Part shown: piece after piece, positions 1 to 5,734 of the stretch
Numbering within the stretch: position 1 is the first letter of the stretch
Layout of the letters: each line of letters opens with the position of its first letter
Origin: Faecalibacterium sp.
GTDB taxonomy: Bacteria > Bacillota > Clostridia > Oscillospirales > Ruminococcaceae
Length of the DNA: 12,384 nucleotides
Assembly: GCA_017483235.1 (NCBI GenBank)
Contig: JAFULE010000012.1
Coordinates: forward strand, 1 to 12,384
Direction: 5' to 3'
Translations under genes and position numbers: made by a program
Notes under the pieces: generated by a model
Databases searched by the model: none
Told to the model about the DNA's origin: nothing
Seen by the model: only the letters and a program-made list of their open reading frames with translations

Positions 1-740
1 CCGATCCCAAAACCTTCGAGTACTACAAAAAAGCGCAGCAGCGATACGACGGGCTGCGGGTGGTGTATTACAAGGGTGGCTTCAACTTTTCGGCCATCAA
101 CAACTTTGGCCGTAAATATGCGCAGGGGCAGTATCTGCTGCTGCTGAATAACGATGTCGAGATCCGCAACGGCGACTGGATGACCGAAATGCTCAGCCAG
201 TGTGCCCGCCTCGGCGGTGCGGGCATCTGCGGCGTCATGATGTACTACCCCGACGAAACCCTGCAGCACGCCGGTGTGATCACCGGTCTGGGCGGTTATG
301 CCGGCCACAGCCACAAGTACGCCAAGGCGGGCGGCAGCGGGTATATGTTCCGCGCGGCCACCGTGCAAACCCTGTCGGCGGTCACGGCCGCCTGCCTGCT
401 GGTCAGCGCCAAGGTGTACGATCAGATGAACGGTCTGGACGAAAAGTTCACTGTGGCGTTCAACGATGTGGACTTCTGCCTGCGGGTGCGGGATGCCGGC
501 TATCGGGTGGTGTGGACCCCCTATGCCGAGCTGACCCACTTTGAAAGCAAAAGCCGCGGACTGGACGAAAAGGACCCGGTCAAACAGGCCCGCTTCGACG
601 CGGAACGGGCCCGTCTGTATGAAGTGCATACCCGCGCAGGTGTTCTGGCCGACCCATATTACAACCCCAGCCTGACCAAGGATCGGGAAGATTTTTCCGA
701 AAGCGATGATCTGCGCAACCTGAAAAACTGCGAATTCTGA
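1..740 (+). CDS. Glycosyltransferase family 2, C-terminal part (5' end cut by window)
   Basis: The frame is open from base 3 to a TGA at 738-740 with no good ribosome site near the GTG at 60, so the gene starts outside the window. The visible part begins with the GT-A core: FNFSAINNFG, then QYLLLLNNDVEI, where NND is the DxD-like nucleotide-sugar/metal site (bases about 140-160). Further on FNDVDFCLRVRDAGYRVVWTPYAEL-type sequence (bases about 460-535) carries the acidic catalytic-base segment typical of rhamnosyltransferase-like family 2 enzymes, followed by THFES. No membrane segment is visible in this part. Family knowledge: these cytoplasmic enzymes transfer sugars from nucleotide-sugars during surface polysaccharide or cell-wall glycan assembly; the sugar and acceptor cannot be read from the sequence. 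It ends 19 bases before the DUF5662-like gene on the same strand, so they are probably co-transcribed. Confidence 0.9.
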   Translation, partial: DPKTFEYYKKAQQRYDGLRVVYYKGGFNFSAINNFGRKYAQGQYLLLLNNDVEIRNGDWMTEMLSQCARLGGAGICGVMMYYPDETLQHAGVITGLGGYAGHSHKYAKAGGSGYMFRAATVQTLSAVTAACLLVSAKVYDQMNGLDEKFTVAFNDVDFCLRVRDAGYRVVWTPYAELTHFESKSRGLDEKDPVKQARFDAERARLYEVHTRAGVLADPYYNPSLTKDREDFSESDDLRNLKNCEF

Positions 741-759
741 TTTGCGAAAAGGGGAGAGC

Positions 760-1347
760 ATGCCCATGAACATTGCGGGCCATTTCAAAACCATCACCAG
801 CCATAAGCTGCTGGTGATGCAGCATTGCTTCGCCTGTGGGCTCTACCGACAGGGGCTGCTGCACGATCTGAGCAAGTATTCGCCGGTGGAGTTTATCCCC
901 GGCTGCAAATACTACCGCGGCTACCGCAGCCCCAACGAGATCGAACGGATGGAAAAGGGCTATTCCTCGGCATGGCTGCACCACAAAGGCCGCAACAAGC
1001 ACCATCTGGAATACTGGATCGACTACAACCCCGGCCATCCCCACGGCATGACCGGCATGCGAATGCCGCTGCGCTACGTATGTGAGATGGTGTGTGACCG
1101 GGTGGCTGCCAGCCAGATCTATAAAAAAGAAGCCTATACCGATGCCAGCCCGTGGGAGTATTACGACCATGGCCGCGACCATTATCTGCTGCATCCCGAA
1201 ACCCGCGCTTTTCTGGAGTTTTTGCTGCTGATGGTGCGGGATCAAGGGCAGGCTGCCGCCTTTGCCTATATCCGGCAGCTGGTGCGGTCCGGGCAGGACT
1301 ACGGCCCCCACCTGTGGGAGAAAACAGAAACGGAGACCGATGTATGA
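760..1347 (+). CDS. DUF5662-like protein with an HD-domain-like His/Asp pattern
   Basis: A protein of about 195 residues that I recognise as resembling DUF5662, a family without assigned function. A GGGGAG ribosome site at 751-756 lies 3 bases before ATG 760 and 9 bases before ATG 766; the second start (MNIAGHFKTI) has the better spacing, and a TTG at 742 would lack any ribosome site. Visible pattern, numbered from 760: H15, then GLLHDLSKYS with H35-D36, then WLHHK (H74-H75), NKHH (H81-H82) and CDRVAAS (D113). The order H...HD...H...H...D is that of HD-superfamily metal phosphohydrolases, so a hydrolase role is an inference, not established. There is no signal peptide or membrane helix. It sits between a glycosyltransferase and an amidohydrolase; its stop overlaps the next start as ATGA at 1344-1347, which suggests translational coupling. 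Confidence 0.8.
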   Translation: MPMNIAGHFKTITSHKLLVMQHCFACGLYRQGLLHDLSKYSPVEFIPGCKYYRGYRSPNEIERMEKGYSSAWLHHKGRNKHHLEYWIDYNPGHPHGMTGMRMPLRYVCEMVCDRVAASQIYKKEAYTDASPWEYYDHGRDHYLLHPETRAFLEFLLLMVRDQGQAAAFAYIRQLVRSGQDYGPHLWEKTETETDV

Positions 1348-2156
1348 AACTGATCGACGCGCACATCCACCTGTTTGGGCAGGACGAATGGGCCGATGAA
1401 TTGGCCGTCAGCGTGGGCCATATCAACAGCAAACAGCATGTGGACGAGTGGTTCCAAAAGCTGGATATCGTGCACGGCATTGTGATGGGCAACTTTGATC
1501 CGCTGCCGGATGTGTACGATTTTGGGCCCGGCTACTCTTACTGTGTGGGACTGGAAGGGCGGCAGATTCTGCGACTTGGCCCCGACAAGGTGCCCGCCAT
1601 GGTGGAAGAACACCTGCGCCGGTCTGCCTGCTGCGGCATCAAGCTGTACCCCGGCTACGACGACCACTACCTGACGGATGAACTGTATGCCCCTTACTAT
1701 GAACTGGCTGAAAAGTACAACAAGCCGGTGGCCATCCACACCGGCCAGACGCAGGATCAGCACGGCTGGCTGAAATACAGCCACCCGCTGGCGGTGGATG
1801 ATCTGGCGGTAAAATACCCCAATGTGCAGTTTATCCTGTGTCATTTCGGCAATCCCTTTCTGGCAGATGCCGCTGCCGTGATGGAAAAGAACCCCAATGT
1901 CAGCTGTGATATCTCGGGCCTTCTGGAAGGATACGAGGATCTGGACGAGTACTTCGAGGATAAAAAGTATTACATCCAGATGCTGCAGGGCTGGCTTTCC
2001 TACGGCGATTACTGGGACCGTGTGATCTTCGGCACCGACTGGCCGGGGGTCAACTTCCCCAATTATGTCGAATTCATCCGCCGCCTTGTGCCCCGAAAGC
2101 ACTGGCAGGCCGTGTTTTTCGACAATGCCAACCGCATTTTCGGGCTTGGGCTGTGA
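1344..2156 (+). CDS. Amidohydrolase-2 family metal-dependent hydrolase
   Basis: A 270-residue protein with the amidohydrolase-2 (PF04909-like) TIM-barrel layout. Metal and active-site candidates are in the expected order: DAHIH at residues 5-9 (H7, H9), GIKLYPGY with K100, AIHTG with H132, ILCHFG with H167 and FGTDWP with D232. Its length is normal for the compact members of this family, which hydrolyse or decarboxylate small cyclic and carboxylated compounds in the cytoplasm; the substrate is not predictable here. The start at ATG 1344 is supported by GGAG at 1332-1335 and by the ATGA overlap with the preceding DUF5662-like gene. A longer reading frame from 1152 runs through that gene and is rejected. 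I see no strong terminator after the TGA at 2154-2156; the next gene has its own promoter 39 bases later. Confidence 0.9.
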   Translation: MKLIDAHIHLFGQDEWADELAVSVGHINSKQHVDEWFQKLDIVHGIVMGNFDPLPDVYDFGPGYSYCVGLEGRQILRLGPDKVPAMVEEHLRRSACCGIKLYPGYDDHYLTDELYAPYYELAEKYNKPVAIHTGQTQDQHGWLKYSHPLAVDDLAVKYPNVQFILCHFGNPFLADAAAVMEKNPNVSCDISGLLEGYEDLDEYFEDKKYYIQMLQGWLSYGDYWDRVIFGTDWPGVNFPNYVEFIRRLVPRKHWQAVFFDNANRIFGLGL

Positions 2157-2194
2157 TGCGGAACATTCTGAAACGAATAAACTGGGAAAGTTTC

Positions 2195-2223
2195 TTGATT
2201 TGTGCGGGAAAAGGCGGTATACT
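2195..2223 (+). promoter_or_regulatory. Sigma-A-type promoter of the alpha/beta hydrolase gene
   Basis: TTGATT at 2195-2200 and TATACT at 2218-2223 are separated by exactly 17 bases. The predicted transcript would start near 2230, giving a leader of about 44 bases that contains the AGGAGG ribosome site at 2260-2265. It makes the hydrolase independent of the upstream operon. Confidence 0.7.
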
Positions 2224-2273
2224 TGTGAAAAAAGCGGCAATTAGCCGTGGCAAGCCAACAGGAGGAATCGTTT

Positions 2274-3065
2274 ATGTCGCCCAAAAAGAAAAGTGAAGCC
2301 TACATCGAAACCCCGTTTTCCTGCCAGCGCGATGGCCTTACCATTCGTGGCCTGATGTTCGAGCCGGTAAACGGCCGTCTGAACGAAGAGGGCAAGCTGC
2401 CGGTGGCGGTGGTCAGCCATATGTTCATGGTCAACTACAAGCTTACGGTGGGCTATGCCCGTTTTCTGGCCGAAAAGGGCTATCTGGCCGTCTGCTACGA
2501 CTTTAACGGCGGAGGTCTGTTCTCGAAAAGCGACGGCAAGAGCGTTGACATGACCGTGCTGACCGAGGTCAAGGATCTGGAAGCAGTGATCGAAGCGGTT
2601 CTGACCCATCCCAAGGCCGATCCCGCCCGTCTGCTGCTGATGGGCTGCAGCCAGGGCGGCATGGTGTCGGCGCTGGTGGCGGCTCGCCATCCCGGCATGG
2701 TCGAAAAGCTGGTGCTGTTCTACCCTGCGCTCAGCATTCCCGACGACGCCCGCAAGGGACAGATGCTGTTTGCCAAGTTCGACCCGGTCAATGTGCCCGA
2801 GGTGTTCCGCTGCGGCTTTATGAAGCTGGGCCGCAAGTATGTCACCGATGTGAATCAGATGGATGCCTTTGCCGAGATCAGCGCCTACGAAGGCCCGGTG
2901 CTCATTCTGCACGGCACCGCCGATACTGCGGTAGATGTGTCCAACTCGAAAAAGGCGGTAGAGGTATACAAAAACGCCCGTCTCGAGCTTCTGGAAGGGG
3001 CCGGCCATGGCTTCTTCAAGCAGAACAAGGAGCGTGCACTGCAGCTGCTGGGCGAGTTTGTATAA
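2274..3065 (+). CDS. Alpha/beta hydrolase (serine hydrolase, esterase/peptidase-like)
   Basis: A 263-residue cytoplasmic protein with a complete alpha/beta-hydrolase catalytic triad. The nucleophile elbow is GCSQGG with S126 (residues 124-129), the acid is D217 in HGTADTAV, and the base is H245 in GAGHGF. The segment VVSHMFMVNY near residue 47 takes the oxyanion-hole position, and CYDFNGGG near residue 74 matches the usual strand after it. Proteins of this type are generic acyl esterases or S9-like hydrolases; the substrate cannot be inferred. The start is ATG 2274, with a perfect AGGAGG at 2260-2265 and an 8-base spacer; an upstream in-frame GTG at 2247 has no ribosome site. The gene has its own promoter (2195-2223) and ends at a strong terminator shared with the convergent cyclase gene. 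Confidence 0.9.
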   Translation: MSPKKKSEAYIETPFSCQRDGLTIRGLMFEPVNGRLNEEGKLPVAVVSHMFMVNYKLTVGYARFLAEKGYLAVCYDFNGGGLFSKSDGKSVDMTVLTEVKDLEAVIEAVLTHPKADPARLLLMGCSQGGMVSALVAARHPGMVEKLVLFYPALSIPDDARKGQMLFAKFDPVNVPEVFRCGFMKLGRKYVTDVNQMDAFAEISAYEGPVLILHGTADTAVDVSNSKKAVEVYKNARLELLEGAGHGFFKQNKERALQLLGEFV

Positions 3066-3090
3066 CCCCGGCGATGATGATGTGAAAAAT

Positions 3091-3124
3091 AAAAGGCCCC
3101 GCGGCAAAATGCCGCGGGGCCTTT
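3091..3124. terminator. Bidirectional Rho-independent terminator
   Basis: A perfect 12-bp stem, GGCCCCGCGGCA (3095-3106) with TGCCGCGGGGCC (3110-3121), closes an AAA loop. It has AAAA on the left and TTT on the right, so it can stop both the alpha/beta hydrolase transcript and the opposing cyclase transcript. It lies 29 bases after the first stop codon and 14 bases from the second. Confidence 0.85.
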
Positions 3125-3134
3125 CTGCTGTTGC

Positions 3135-3890
3135 TTACTTTTCAAACACCGCAAATACGCGGGCGGGCAGGCCGGTGGCACCCTCGATGCGGGGCCAGCT
3201 GACCACAGCCACTGCGCCGGCGGCGGGCACCTTGTCCAGATTGCACAGCACCTCTACCTGCAAAAGCCCCTTGCTCAGCACATAGCGCTCGCAGGCCAGA
3301 TCGCCGGCTGCTGCTGCCAAGGCCGAAGCGTCGGTGTCCAGCGTTTCGTGGCCGTTCATGGCGATGTTGCGCTCTTCCACAAGGAACTGCAGCGCTTCCA
3401 TGCTCCAACCGGGGAAATTCTCGCTGCCGTTTTCGGCAATGCCGCTCAAGGCGTTCATATCGGGCCAGTTTTTGTACCAGTCGGTGCGCAGGGCTACAAA
3501 AGCGCCTTCGGGAATTTTGCCGTACTGTTCTTCATAGGCCAGAATATCGGCTACCGTCACGGCGTAGTGCACATCCTTTGCCACCTGCGGGGTGATGTCC
3601 AGCACGCACAGGGGGTACACCATATTGGCTACACCGTATTGCTCACTGCTGGCAGCGCCCTTGATAAAATGGCAGGGGAAATCGATGTGGGTGCCGAACT
3701 GGCCGGGGAATTTGTAGGTGTGGATCAGGCATTCCAGCATGGGGTTGCCCCAGTCATACACGGTTTTGCACAGTTCCACCGCACCCTCGGGAATACCCGC
3801 CCAATAGGGGCTGTCGTTGTTCAAAGAATGGGAAAGCTCCACCCATTCGTAGCCTTTTGCCTGCTGCAGTTGGTCCCACAGTTTGTACAT
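3135..3890 (-). CDS. Cyclase-family metal-dependent hydrolase (kynurenine formamidase/isatin hydrolase-like)
   Basis: A 251-residue protein of the putative cyclase family (PF04199-like), whose members include kynurenine formamidase and isatin hydrolase. The core is FPGQFGTHIDFPCHF with H68, D70 and H74; the first histidine of the HxGTHxDxPxH signature is replaced by Q64. A second conserved patch, NGHETLDTD with H181-E182, lies where the C-terminal catalytic His/Glu sits. I recall the GQ(Y/F)GTH form as characteristic of one subfamily, so the Gln is probably not damage. There is no signal peptide. The start is fixed by GGAGG (plus-strand CCTCC at 3898-3902), 7 bases before the ATG. Upstream, a TATACT-like box on the minus strand (plus 3940-3945) lacks a convincing -35. 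Substrate unknown; it stands alone and is convergent with the alpha/beta hydrolase. Confidence 0.88.
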   Translation of the reverse strand: MYKLWDQLQQAKGYEWVELSHSLNNDSPYWAGIPEGAVELCKTVYDWGNPMLECLIHTYKFPGQFGTHIDFPCHFIKGAASSEQYGVANMVYPLCVLDITPQVAKDVHYAVTVADILAYEEQYGKIPEGAFVALRTDWYKNWPDMNALSGIAENGSENFPGWSMEALQFLVEERNIAMNGHETLDTDASALAAAAGDLACERYVLSKGLLQVEVLCNLDKVPAAGAVAVVSWPRIEGATGLPARVFAVFEK

Positions 3891-4070
3891 AAAATGTCCT
3901 CCGTTCGTCGGTTTGCCCGGCCAAAGCCCCAGCCGGGGAAGTATACTAAAATTTTACACGAAGAGGGGGCGGCAGCACAACTGTCAATTCTGATGGAGTT
4001 TTGGACTGATTGCTGTAAGTTTTGTCGAAGCGGATGTGCGCCGGCCTGTTCGACCCTCACACGTCAGGCC

Positions 4071-4109
4071 AAAAATAAAAGCCCCTCGGCGGGATGCGCC
4101 TCGGAGCTT
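4071..4109 (-). terminator. Rho-independent terminator of the tRNA-Leu unit
   Basis: Read on the minus strand, AAGCTCC-GA-GGCG pairs with CGCC-GA-GGGGCTT around a five-base loop (plus 4092-4096). The two GA/GA steps form a symmetric tandem G-A internal loop, and one G-U pair is present. The T-rich tail TTTTATTTTT (plus 4071-4080) follows. It starts 8 bases after the tRNA 3' end. Confidence 0.75.
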
Positions 4110-4116
4110 CCATTTT

Positions 4117-4202
4117 TGGTGCCGGTGGTGGGGGTCGAACCCACACGGTATCGCTACCAATGGATTTTGAGTCCACATCGTCTGCCATTCCGACACACCG
4201 GC
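4117..4202 (-). tRNA. tRNA-Leu (anticodon CAA)
   Basis: An 86-base tRNA including an encoded CCA. The acceptor stem GCCGGTG (minus, plus 4196-4202) pairs with CACCGGC, followed by discriminator A and CCA. The anticodon stem GTGGA/TCCAT holds the seven-base loop CTCAAAA, giving anticodon CAA (plus 4167-4169), which reads UUG. The long variable arm between the anticodon and T arms is the type II arm expected for leucine, and the T arm GTGGG-TTCGACC-CCCAC is canonical. The unit has its own promoter and terminator, so it is a single-gene tRNA transcript. Confidence 0.95.
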
Positions 4203-4218
4203 AAAAACTGTAGATATT

Positions 4219-4247
4219 ATTATAACCCGCGGGCAGGTAAAAATCAA
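4219..4247 (-). promoter_or_regulatory. Promoter of the tRNA-Leu gene
   Basis: On the minus strand, TTGATT (plus 4242-4247) and TATAAT (plus 4219-4224) are separated by 17 bases, with transcription expected to start about 10 bases before the mature tRNA 5' end. The spacer contains a CCGCGG palindrome. Confidence 0.8.
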
Positions 4248-4348
4248 GCGGTATTTTTACCGTCACCAAAATGTGCCTGCAGATGTAAAATATTGCACAG
4301 TGCGCCCCCCAAAAACACTGGCAGTTTCGCCAATTCGCTCATCCTCAG

Positions 4349-4377
4349 TTGACAAACCGCAAAATTAACGCTACAAT
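4349..4377 (+). promoter_or_regulatory. Consensus promoter of the zinc-ribbon gene
   Basis: A perfect TTGACA (4349-4354) and TACAAT (4372-4377) are 17 bases apart. Transcription should start near 4383-4385, leaving a leader of about 130 bases before the ATG at 4517. The nine-base word TCCTCAGTT overlaps the -35 (4342-4350) and recurs just after the start site (4385-4393). The 4203-4348 stretch between this promoter and the tRNA holds the tRNA promoter and no gene that I can see. Confidence 0.8.
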
Positions 4378-4383
4378 GGGGAA

Positions 4384-4516
4384 GTCCTCAGTTCAGAGGA
4401 TACTAATTTCACAATGCCCCTGGTAAGCTTTTCAAAATCAGAGCGATGGTCCCCAAAAAACCAAAGGTGTGGTTCAAATCCTTCCGCGGGCAGTAAAACA
4501 AGAGGAGAATACTACT
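4384..4516 (+). ncRNA. Structured 5' leader with a degenerate tRNA-like fold
   Basis: The leader opens with a hairpin, TCCTC (4385-4389) with GAGGA (4396-4400). Then 4416-4492 can be drawn as a 77-base tRNA-like cloverleaf: acceptor GCCCCTG with CGCGGGC (one C-C mismatch, one G-U), D arm GCTT/GAGC, anticodon-like arm TGGT/ACCA around CCCCAAAAA, and a T-loop TTCAAAT closed by G4472-C4480. It departs from a working tRNA: no GG in the D loop, no U before the anticodon, a nine-base anticodon loop, a weak T stem, and GTA instead of CCA. So it is either a decayed tRNA (closest by eye to tRNA-Trp) or a cis-acting tRNA-like leader. The ribosome site AGAGGAG at 4501-4507 follows it. The pairing is by eye only. 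Confidence 0.35.
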
Positions 4517-4801
4517 ATGTTCGAAGACAAGACTTTAGTTTGCAAGGACTGCGGCAAGGAGTTCGTTTGGACTGCCGGTGAGCAGGAGTTCTACGCTTCC
4601 CGCGGCTTTGAGAACCAGCCCCAGCGCTGCAAGCCCTGCCGTGATGCCCGCAAGAACGGCGGTGTTGTACGTGGCGAGCGTCAGATGTTCGACGCCACCT
4701 GCGCTGCCTGCGGCAAGGCCTGCAAGGTTCCCTTCCAGCCCCGTGAGGATCGTCCCGTCTACTGCTCTGACTGCTTCGCCCGCATGAAGCAGAACGGCTA
4801 A
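4517..4801 (+). CDS. Two-zinc-ribbon protein (zf_Tbcl-like)
   Basis: A 94-residue soluble protein with four CxxC knuckles: C9/C12 with C38/C41 form the first zinc ribbon, which resembles the 'probable zinc-ribbon' domain of Clostridia (DKTLVCKDCGKEF, GEQEFYASRGF, PQRCKPCR). C62/C65 with C83/C86 form the second. Such proteins are small, abundant and of unknown function; binding to nucleic acid or to RNA polymerase/ribosome is a guess from the fold. ATG 4517 follows AGGAG at 4503-4507 with 9 bases between; an upstream in-frame start at 4469 lies inside the structured leader and is rejected. The gene is monocistronic, with a consensus promoter and a strong terminator. Frequent optimal codons suggest high expression. 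Confidence 0.9.
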   Translation: MFEDKTLVCKDCGKEFVWTAGEQEFYASRGFENQPQRCKPCRDARKNGGVVRGERQMFDATCAACGKACKVPFQPREDRPVYCSDCFARMKQNG

Positions 4802-4827
4802 TTGCAAACCAGGACTGTATAAAGCTG

Positions 4828-4866
4828 AAAAACAGGCCATCCGGCAATCGGATGGCCTGTTTTTTA
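4828..4866. terminator. Bidirectional Rho-independent terminator
   Basis: AAAAACAGGCCATCCG (4828-4843) pairs perfectly with 4849-4864 around the loop GCAAT, ending in a run of six T (4860-4865). The A tract on the left makes it usable on both strands, between the zinc-ribbon gene and the convergent DUF1624-like gene that ends at 4872. Confidence 0.9.
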
Positions 4867-4871
4867 TTGGT

Positions 4872-5630
4872 TCAATTCAGCGCAAACCATGCCCACAGTA
4901 CCCCGTAGATCACCGGCTGGTGCAGCAGATAGATCCACAGCGAATGCCGCCCCAGCCAGCTCAGCGGGGCAATGTGCAGCCCGGCCAGCCTGCTTTGCCG
5001 CAGCGCGGGCAGCCACAGCCTTGCAGCAAAGTACCCTGCCGCAAACAAAAAGTACCACGGCAGCAGCGAAAAGTAATCGGTGGAAAAAAAGCCCGGGTCG
5101 GTAAAACCAATAAAGGTAGCCGCAAGGCCCCGGTACAGGGCCTTTGGTAACACGATCGTGTTACCAAACCACGCCGGCAGCAAATAGCCTGCGTTTACCG
5201 GGCGGAAAAGCGTGAATAAGAACAGACTTCCGGTCAACCCCCATCCGGCGGGCACCCGCTTCAGCACCGGTTGCAGGGCGGTATGCAGCAGCATGCTGCT
5301 GCCCAGCAGGGTAAGCACCCCAAACACCACCCGGGTGGGATAACTGAACAGCAGGGTCACTGCGGTAACGGCCAGCCCGGCAGCAAACACCACAAGCCCC
5401 CGGCGCAGTGGTTTGCGCCCCAGCGGCCAGCAAAAGCCCGACAGCAGGATAAAGGTGCAGCAGATGCTTTGCTGCCACCAAAAGGCACCCCGGCTTCCAT
5501 ACCATGCCCAGGGCAGACCAAACAGATACACCGCGTCCCAGCTGGCGTGATAGAGGATCATGCTCAGCAGGGTGGCACCGCGCACCGTGTCCAGCAGATG
5601 CAGCCGGCGGGGCGAAGATGATGCAGGCAT
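4872..5630 (-). CDS. DUF1624/HGSNAT-like multi-pass membrane protein
   Basis: A 252-residue, very hydrophobic protein with about seven membrane segments. The N-terminus RRLHLLDTVRGATLLSMILYH matches the opening of the DUF1624/heparan-alpha-glucosaminide acetyltransferase catalytic family (PF07786): the D-x-x-RG pair (D14, R17, G18) at the start of helix 1, then a conserved H28 in LYHASWD. The C-terminus WLGRHSLWIYLLHQPVIYG is also typical of these and of acyltransferase-3-like proteins. The family is thought to move acyl groups across the membrane, but the bacterial members are mostly uncharacterised. The start is supported by a GGGGGA-type ribosome site 7 bases upstream (plus 5638-5643). A minus-strand extended -10 box lies at 5663-5671. 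It is convergent with the zinc-ribbon gene. Confidence 0.85.
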   Translation of the reverse strand: MPASSSPRRLHLLDTVRGATLLSMILYHASWDAVYLFGLPWAWYGSRGAFWWQQSICCTFILLSGFCWPLGRKPLRRGLVVFAAGLAVTAVTLLFSYPTRVVFGVLTLLGSSMLLHTALQPVLKRVPAGWGLTGSLFLFTLFRPVNAGYLLPAWFGNTIVLPKALYRGLAATFIGFTDPGFFSTDYFSLLPWYFLFAAGYFAARLWLPALRQSRLAGLHIAPLSWLGRHSLWIYLLHQPVIYGVLWAWFALN

Positions 5631-5662
5631 GGTATTTCCCCCTTTTATAGAATGGTATCTTT

Positions 5663-5671
5663 ATCATAACA
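5663..5671 (-). promoter_or_regulatory. Extended -10 promoter of the DUF1624-like gene
   Basis: Read on the minus strand the box is TGTTATGAT, that is TG, one base, then TATGAT. There is no clear -35, since the T tract and stem of the hydrogenase terminator occupy that position. The expected start is near plus 5656, giving a leader of about 25 bases that contains the ribosome site. It closely resembles the hydrogenase promoter box at 7358-7366. Confidence 0.45.
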
Positions 5672-5713
5672 AAAAGGCGCCGCCGTGGGAAGTACCCGCA
5701 GCAGCGCCTTTTT
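5671..5713 (-). terminator. Rho-independent terminator of the hydrogenase gene
   Basis: On the minus strand a 19-bp arm (plus 5695-5713) pairs with plus 5671-5689 around TACTT, with two G-U pairs and one C-A mismatch. The T5 tail (plus 5671-5675) runs straight into the promoter of the next gene. It lies 21 bases after the hydrogenase stop codon. Confidence 0.8.
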
Positions 5714-5734
5714 GGCTGATTTTGTCGGTTTGTG

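Noticed and set aside
4043..4070. Inverted repeat GGCCTG...CAGGCC enclosing GTTCGACCC, resembling a tRNA T arm
   Set aside because: The flanking bases do not form a T stem or acceptor stem and there is no cloverleaf; it lies beyond the tRNA terminator and looks incidental.
4249..4262. Small hairpin CGGTA-TTTT-TACCG upstream of the tRNA promoter
   Set aside because: Five base pairs without a T tract or nearby gene end; neither a terminator nor a recognisable operator.
4416..4493. T-box riboswitch upstream of the zinc-ribbon gene, suggested by the TCCGCGG-like bases and tRNA-like look
   Set aside because: The conserved T-box AGGGTGGNACCGCG bulge sequence, specifier stem and terminator/antiterminator pair are not present, and the downstream gene is not an amino-acid gene.
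4227..4493. The ten-base word CCGCGGGCAG at 4227-4236 and again at 4484-4493, each followed by (G)TAAAA
   Set aside because: Only two short copies, one in the tRNA promoter spacer and one in the leader, containing a GC-rich palindrome; chance cannot be excluded and no mobile-element boundary is visible.
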